This document shows, piece after piece, positions 59,142-64,000 of a DNA stretch of 64,000 nt. The first letter of the stretch is position 1. Each line of letters starts with the position of its first letter. The stretch comes from Stagonosporopsis chrysanthemi (lineage: Eukaryota > Ascomycota > Dothideomycetes > Pleosporales > Didymellaceae): assembly GCA_022560025.1 (NCBI GenBank), contig JAFISE010000116.1, positions 37,444-101,443 on the forward strand. The letters run 5' to 3'. Under the pieces are notes generated by a model. That model worked only from the letters and a program-made list of their open reading frames with translations, was not told where the DNA came from and searched no databases. Both the position numbers and the translations under genes were made by a program.

Positions 59142-59942
59142 ATGCCAGGGCGACTGCCCACGACCGCCGACTTCCCGTCCACAATACACCTGAGCATCAC
59201 CCCCCGTACGTCTGCGCCGCAGAACCTGCCCGCCCCGCACCGCAACGGCAACACACCCCACTAACAACACGCAGCCCCGGCCTCGCAGCCCCCCACCAAC
59301 ATCCTCATCCTCCTCCACGGCCTCGGCGACACCAACGCCTCCTTCACGCGCCTCGGCCAGCAGCTCAACCTCCCCGAGACGGCATGCATCGCCGTGCAGG
59401 CGCCCGCGCCGCTGCCCTTTGAGCTCGGCGGCTTCCACTGGGGCGACGACATGGTGTTTGACCAGCACACGGGCGCGATGGACATGGACACGGGGTTCGG
59501 AGCGGCGACGCAGGTTGTGCTGGAGAAGGTGATACGCGGCGGGCTGGTGGGCAAGTGCGGGTACGCGCCGCGCGAGATTGTGGTGTTTGGGTTCGGGCAG
59601 GGCGGCATGGTGGGCTTGCAGGCTGCGGCGCAGCTGGAGGGCGAGGAGGCGCTGGGCGGCGTCGTGAGTGTCGGCGGCAGGCTGTCTGCGGGGGTGTCGC
59701 TGCGGGGCCGGAAGAGCACGACGCCGGTGCTGGTTTGTCGGGCGGCGAGGGCGTCGGCGGTTACGGAGGGGGCGGTGGTGAAGTTGAAGGATGCGTTTGC
59801 GTTTGTGGAGGTCAGGGAGTGGAAGAGGAATGGCGATGGGATGCCGAGTAGTCGCGAGGAGATGATGCCTATCATGCAGTTCTTTGCGCGCAGGCTGAGG
59901 AGCACGAGGGGGGTTCCTGCTGGGAGTGTGGAGCTGAGTTGA
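59142..59942 (+). CDS. phospholipase/carboxylesterase-family alpha/beta hydrolase lacking the nucleophilic Ser
   Basis: Exons 59142-59205 and 59275-59942, 243 aa; the intron carries a CACTAAC branch. The fold shows TNILILLHGLGDTNASFTRL (oxyanion region), APAPLPFELGGFHWGDDM and the nucleophile elbow VVFGFGQGGMVGLQ. Acyl-protein thioesterases have GFSQGG here; this protein has GFGQGG, so Gly replaces the catalytic Ser. The C-terminal His expected for a triad is not apparent either (REEMMPIMQFFARRL). I recall similar GFGQGG elbows in other fungal members, so it may be a conserved pseudoenzyme rather than a mutant. Function unknown; binding of acyl or protein ligands is a guess. Confidence 0.88.
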
Positions 59943-60297
59943 GACCGCGAAGCAGAGGGGACTGATGAGTAGAGCTGATCGGCTCAGCGTCACGATGAGC
60001 ACGCAGCAGAGACAACACATACGAGCGCCTTCTAGCACTATAACGGTCACGGATGGCGCATCGACCAGAGTCTATACAATCCTGCGATCATCACTATGCT
60101 GCCAGTCATGCAGGGGTATCTCTTCACAATCAAAATCCATTCAAACAGACGTCCACAGCAATAGCGTCTACAGACGAACCAGGCGTCGAATATATCGTTG
60201 CACGTGACATGTCACAGCTTACGTCATCGCGCGTTGTTCCACCTCCACCACGACCAGACAAACGTGACGACGTGCATCTTGAAAAGGCCCCAACACA
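59943..60297. other. short intergenic region before PPX1
   Basis: 355 bp; no feature recognised. Confidence 0.35.
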
Positions 60298-61647
60298 ATG
60301 GCAGTCCCAAGAAACTCGCTGGGCGGGTTTCTCACACATGCCAAAAATGCGCTGCGCTCCGCAATCAGCTCCAACCAGAGAGTCACGCTGGTGATTGGCA
60401 ACGAGTCCGCCGGTCAGCGATCCCACACGCAGCCTGGAAGCATCTGGCGCTGACGGGTACCAGACCTCGACTCGATGACAAGCCAGATCCTGTATGCATA
60501 CGTGCGGTCCATGGCGCCGCCCAGGGGCGCCTTCACGCCGCTCTACATCCCCATCACCAACATGCGCGCGTCGGGCCTCAGCATGCGGCCGGAGTTCCTG
60601 GCCGTGTTCAAGCATGCAAACATCGAGCCGGCGCACCTCATCACGCTGGACGACCTGCCCGCGCTGGCGGATATCCAGGCCACGTTGAGGCCGGAAAACA
60701 CCAGCTGGATCCTTGTCGACCACAATGCGTTGCAGGGCCAGCTGGGCAGGATCTATGCCCACCGTGTGCAGGGTGTCATAGACCACCATGACGATGAGGG
60801 GACGGTGCCCAGAGATACGGGCGACGAGCCGCGTGTCATTGAGAAAAGCGGGAGTTGTACGAGTCTGGTCGCCAACTACGTCCGGCCCACTTGGGACACG
60901 CTGTCGGGCTCTGCCATGTCGTCTGGAGCCGCTCATGCCCAAGGCGACAGCCTGGTCGATGACGATGCGGTGGTCAAGCGCTGGGACGCGAATGTAGCGC
61001 AGCTGGGCCTGGCGAGCGTGCTGGTTGACACGGCGAATCTGCAGGACCAGAGCAAGACGACTGAGCATGACCGCCGGGCCGTGCAGTTTCTCGAGGCCAA
61101 GATCATGCTGTGTCCGCAGGTGGGTACGGGGTTTGACCGCACGGCTTTCTACGAGGCAATTGATGCGGCGAAGCAGGACATCGGGTCACTCAGGCTGCAG
61201 GACATATTGCACAAGGACTACAAGGAGTGGGAGCAGAGCGACGGGCAGAAACTCGGCATCAGCGCCGTTGTCAAGCCCGTCTCGTTCCTGCAGCACAAGG
61301 CAGACGAGGAGGCTGGCTCGGCGTCGGTCGGGGCCCTGCTCGCCCAGCTGCGGTCTTTTGCGCAGGACCGTGACCTCGACTTGTACAGCATCATGACGAC
61401 GTCGACGTCGGCGAGCGGCGAGTTCCAGCGCGAGCTCCTCGTTTGGGCGTTGAGCGAGAGAGCGGTGTCGTGGGCGCGGTCCTTTGCCGCCAGCTCGCGC
61501 GACGAGCTTGGGCTCGGCGCCTGGGACGGCGACGCAGAGCTGGCGCGTAGCGAGGGCAACGGGCAGTGGAGAAGAGTGTGGTGGCAGCGACAAGTGCAGC
61601 ACAGCCGCAAACGAGTCGCGCCGCTGCTTCGCCAGGCCCATCCATGA
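60298..61647 (+). CDS. ppx1: exopolyphosphatase Ppx1 (DHH-DHHA2 family)
   Basis: Exons 60298-60412 and 60464-61647, 432 aa (yeast Ppx1 397). The 51-bp intron lies inside the first metal motif and splicing restores GNESADLDS. Further DHH-family metal-binding motifs are VDHN (residues 118-121 region), GVIDHHDDEG and VLVDTANLQD. The C-terminal DHHA2 domain spans roughly 270-410. The enzyme removes terminal phosphate from inorganic polyphosphate in cytosol and mitochondria and can also act on other phosphates. The C-terminal tail WWQRQVQHSRKRVAP is basic. Confidence 0.96.
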
Positions 61648-61890
61648 CTTGCTCCGAGGTTGTAGCAAGCACGTCGGACCGGGCATACCCATCGGGCGCT
61701 GTCGCTTGTCACAGCGGGCAGGCAGGTCCCGTGACATGGCGGACGCCCGGCGCCAGGGATCAGGCCTGCGCGTGTCCCCGGTTGCTGGACTGGCGGTGTC
61801 GTGCACACTGCACAGGTGCGAGAGGGCCCTTTCTGCGCCGTGTCAATCACGACAGGACATTGTCATTATTATTGTAGCGTAGCGTAGCGT

Positions 61891-61892
<2 letters not shown>

Positions 61893-61924
<32 letters not shown>
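61893..61924. repeat. (AC)16 microsatellite
   Basis: Sixteen AC dinucleotides in a row, preceded by a GTAGC-like pentamer repeated three times (61873-61891). Confidence 0.95.
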
Positions 61925-61929
<5 letters not shown>

Positions 61930-61955
61930 GCATCGTGAGTGAGCGCGCAGCATCA

Positions 61956-62114
61956 CTACATACATGCATACATACATACACGCATGCATGCATACATATA
62001 TACATACACACATGCATACATATATACATACATACATATATACACACATGCATACATACATACATACATACATACATACATACATACACACACATACACA
62101 CACACACACACACA
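61956..62114. repeat. (CATA)n microsatellite, compound
   Basis: A 159-bp array of CATA/TACA tetramers with CATG and CACA interruptions, ending in an AC run. Confidence 0.95.
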
Positions 62115-62511
62115 ACCCAAGCGCCATCGCCAGCCACACCCAACCCACACCCTCGCCGCAAAGCCCTCGCAGTCCGAACGCCAACCCCCCAGCGTTCCGT
62201 CCAGTTCACCCAACCCAGCCCAACCCAATAATCAACAGCCCCGCGCGTTTCGTCTCGTCTCGTCTCGTGCCAGCAAAACACTGCATTGCATATGCGCTGC
62301 TTGGGTAGTATGTAAGTAGGTAGGTAGGGGGGTGAGGGTGCCAGCACATCAAGCGCAGCCGCAGTGCCACCACGGGGGGACCCCGGTTCGGGCGTTGGGC
62401 GTGCGGCGTTGGCGGGGTCACGGGGGCACGGGGGCACGGGGTGGTGCGGGTCGGTGGTGGTTTTGGTGGTGGTGAGGGGGTGTGTTTGCGAGGTGAGGAG
62501 CACGTGTGTAC

Positions 62512-62521
<10 letters not shown>

Positions 62522-62553
<32 letters not shown>
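62522..62553. repeat. (GA)16 microsatellite
   Basis: An uninterrupted GA run between T- and AATGGG-flanks. Confidence 0.95.
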
Positions 62554-62556
<3 letters not shown>

Positions 62557-63097
62557 GGTGCGTGAGTGAGTACGTGAGGGTGTGGTGCTGGGCGGCGGCC
62601 CGAAGCGGCTACGCGAGGCGGGAACCATATGTTGGTGTGGTGTGGTGCGGTGCGGTGCGGTGGGCGAAACACAAAAGCGCTCCACTTTCTTCCTTCCTTC
62701 GACTCCTCTTCCCTGGCGAGGCTGCGACAAAAATAATACCGCGCCAACCCTGCTCCTGCGGCTTGCTGCTGTGCTGGTCCCCATGTGTTTCGCGCGGCGT
62801 GGCCTGCGACAGCCCTGCGTTCGCTGCTGAGGGCGTGTGATTGGCCGGCGCGCAGGCCCCGTCGTGATGTGTGTGTGTTGTGCTGTGCTGGTTGGGGGGG
62901 GACCAGGGGGGGAGCGCAGCAGCGCAGCTGTGGTGATGCTATTCGCAGCAGCGGTGCGCCACCAGGCTGCGCGAACAGCACCGCGAACATAATCCTCCGC
63001 GCTGCCAGCAGGGCTGCATCGGCGCTGCTATACTACTGCTGCCACTGCTTGTCCTCGCGCTCGCCTGCGCGCCCTTCCCATCCCCCCGCCGTTGGGT

Positions 63098-63173
63098 GCT
63101 GCTGCTGCTGCTGCTGCTGCTGCTACCACTGTTGTTGTTGTTGTTGCTGCTGCTGCTGTTGTTGTGTTGTTGT
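63098..63173. repeat. compound (GCT)n/(GTT)n microsatellite
   Basis: About eight GCT triplets, then mixed GTT and GCT triplets to 63173. In one frame it would encode poly-Ala or poly-Val, but no gene is supported there. Confidence 0.9.
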
Positions 63174-63400
63174 TCCGCCCGCCGCCTGACTCGAGCTCGC
63201 CATCCGCCCCCCCCGCCTATCGCCGCGCAACCGCCCGCGCGCGCAAGAGATCAGACTGCCAGCGCATCTCTGCCCCTCGACAGCCGCGCGCCGCCCAAAG
63301 AGCAGCGCCCGAGTCGGCGAGTCTGGATGCCGCGTCGGGTGCGGTGGTCATACTGTCGAGCGCGCTCTCGTCGGTCTCTCTGCACGTCCCCGCGCTGTCC

Positions 63401-63676
63401 ATGGCGACCTCGAGCAGGTCTGCGCTGCCCCATGGTGCTGCCGTCGCCGCCAGCATGCCGCGGCACACTCCTCCCCGTACGTACTGCACTCTGCATATCG
63501 CATCTTTGCCGGTCGCGCCTCGCATCTTGCGTCTCGCAGCTCCGGCGCGTGTCGTGGCCGCTGTTCTGCTGCGCTGCCCTCTCTCGCCAGTCCGTGCTGG
63601 TACCTGCGCCGCGGTTTGGCCCAATCTGCAGCATCCCGGGCGCACATCAGCGAGCGTTCTGTACGATGAGCTGGCA

Positions 63677-63715
<39 letters not shown>

Positions 63716-64000
63716 GCCTGCTTGTGCGCTGCCGACGTGCTTCTTCCTCTCCTCCGTCTGCGCTGCTGCTGCATCTTCCTTCTCCTCTTCTTCTTCTTCT
63801 TCTTCTTCTTCTTCTTCTTCTTCTTCTCTGCAGCCTGCCTGCCTCGGCCGCCCCCCTCCCGCTGACACTCTCCCCAGCACCGTCGCCCGCCGCCCATGTG
63901 TCGAGCGCGTCCAAGGCCTCGTCCCGCGCCCACACGCCGCAGCACCCGCAGCACCCCTCCGCCCCGACAGCACTGAGCGACGCCCCGCCGCCCGCCGCCC
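63401..64000 (+). CDS. possible N-terminus of a Ser/Ala/Pro-rich protein, cut by window end
   Basis: Exon 1 at 63401-63476 encodes MATSSRSALPHGAAVAASMP and RHTPP. A GTACGT donor at 63477 and a branch GCTGACAC plus CCCCAG acceptor at 63877 remove a 401-bp intron holding two triplet repeats. Exon 2 from 63878 stays open to the window end (SPAAHVSSASKASSRAHTPQ onward). Frame, splice signals and the preceding C/T-rich leader agree. The low-complexity composition gives no family and could arise by chance in GC-rich DNA. No function is proposed. Confidence 0.4.
63677..63705. repeat. (GGC)n microsatellite in proposed intron
   Basis: About nine GGC triplets followed by GAC triplets. Confidence 0.85.
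63785..63826. repeat. (CTT)14 microsatellite in proposed intron
   Basis: About fourteen CTT triplets. It lies 50 bp upstream of the proposed acceptor, outside its pyrimidine tract. Confidence 0.9.

Larger units (their letters stand above)
61648..63400. other. microsatellite-rich region
   Basis: 1.75 kb without a supported gene. It contains the repeat blocks listed below. From about 62960 to 63400 the plus strand is C/T-rich like the SSD1 leader, which suits a 5' leader for the gene proposed at 63401. Confidence 0.55.

Noticed and set aside
59136..60050. Long minus-strand frames opposite the hydrolase gene
   Set aside because: Arg/His/Pro-rich shadow of a GC-rich coding exon.
61956..62114. 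Regular repeats that could be taken for a CRISPR array
   Set aside because: They are contiguous tetramer microsatellites without spacers, in a eukaryotic genome.

Overview
This window looks like nuclear chromosomal DNA of a filamentous ascomycete (Pezizomycotina; a Dothideomycete is my guess, not shown). Reasons: short introns of about 44-70 bp with CTNAC-type branch points, fungal-only families (Zn2Cys6 regulators, Ssd1, Whi2, CipC/DUF3759, fungal SCAP, Acl4), GC-rich coding DNA and gene order in no operon pattern. Exon coordinates were deduced by eye from reading frame, splice signals and family sequence knowledge; no transcripts or searches were available.

Layout. 1-5758: a long pyrimidine-rich leader and SSD1 (RNA-binding translational regulator). 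7347-8403: a secreted ferritin-like protein. 9107-14961: a homogentisate-pathway cluster, with hmgA and fahA divergent around a shared promoter carrying a CGG-N7-CCG palindrome, and a CYP504B-type P450 (phacB-like) next to fahA; together these would make and degrade homogentisate from phenylacetate, phenylalanine or tyrosine. 15182-19115: an F-box-like protein and a GPI-anchored PQQ-type (AA12-like) sugar dehydrogenase. 21051-24314: a large disordered protein of unknown function. 26635-30899: GCN20 and WHI2 (nutrient and stress signalling).

33220-39736: S-adenosylhomocysteine hydrolase, a class 1A-type dihydroorotate dehydrogenase homologue, a Zn2Cys6 regulator whose best model needs a 4-nt microexon next to a GC-AG intron, and an acyl-CoA dehydrogenase. 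40300-50069: housekeeping genes packed tightly: MON2, MMS2, a LYR-motif protein, GIR2 and ACL4. 51024-56359: SCAP (sterol sensor) and CKB1 (CK2 beta).

56892-58405 contains what looks like a defective join. The 3' part of a second Zn2Cys6-type regulator and the 5' part of a cipC-like gene, both on the minus strand, are separated only by about 95 bp of almost pure G. Each gene is cut inside an intron. 59142-61647 holds an alpha/beta hydrolase with Gly in place of the nucleophilic Ser, and PPX1. 61648-64000 is rich in microsatellites and ends in what may be the first two exons of a further gene.

I found no virus, transposon, CRISPR array, convincing tRNA or rRNA gene. The most informative oddities are the poly-G junction, the microexon, the homogentisate cluster with its palindrome, the hydrolase lacking its serine, and unusual 5' splice sites (two GC donors, several GTTCGT donors).
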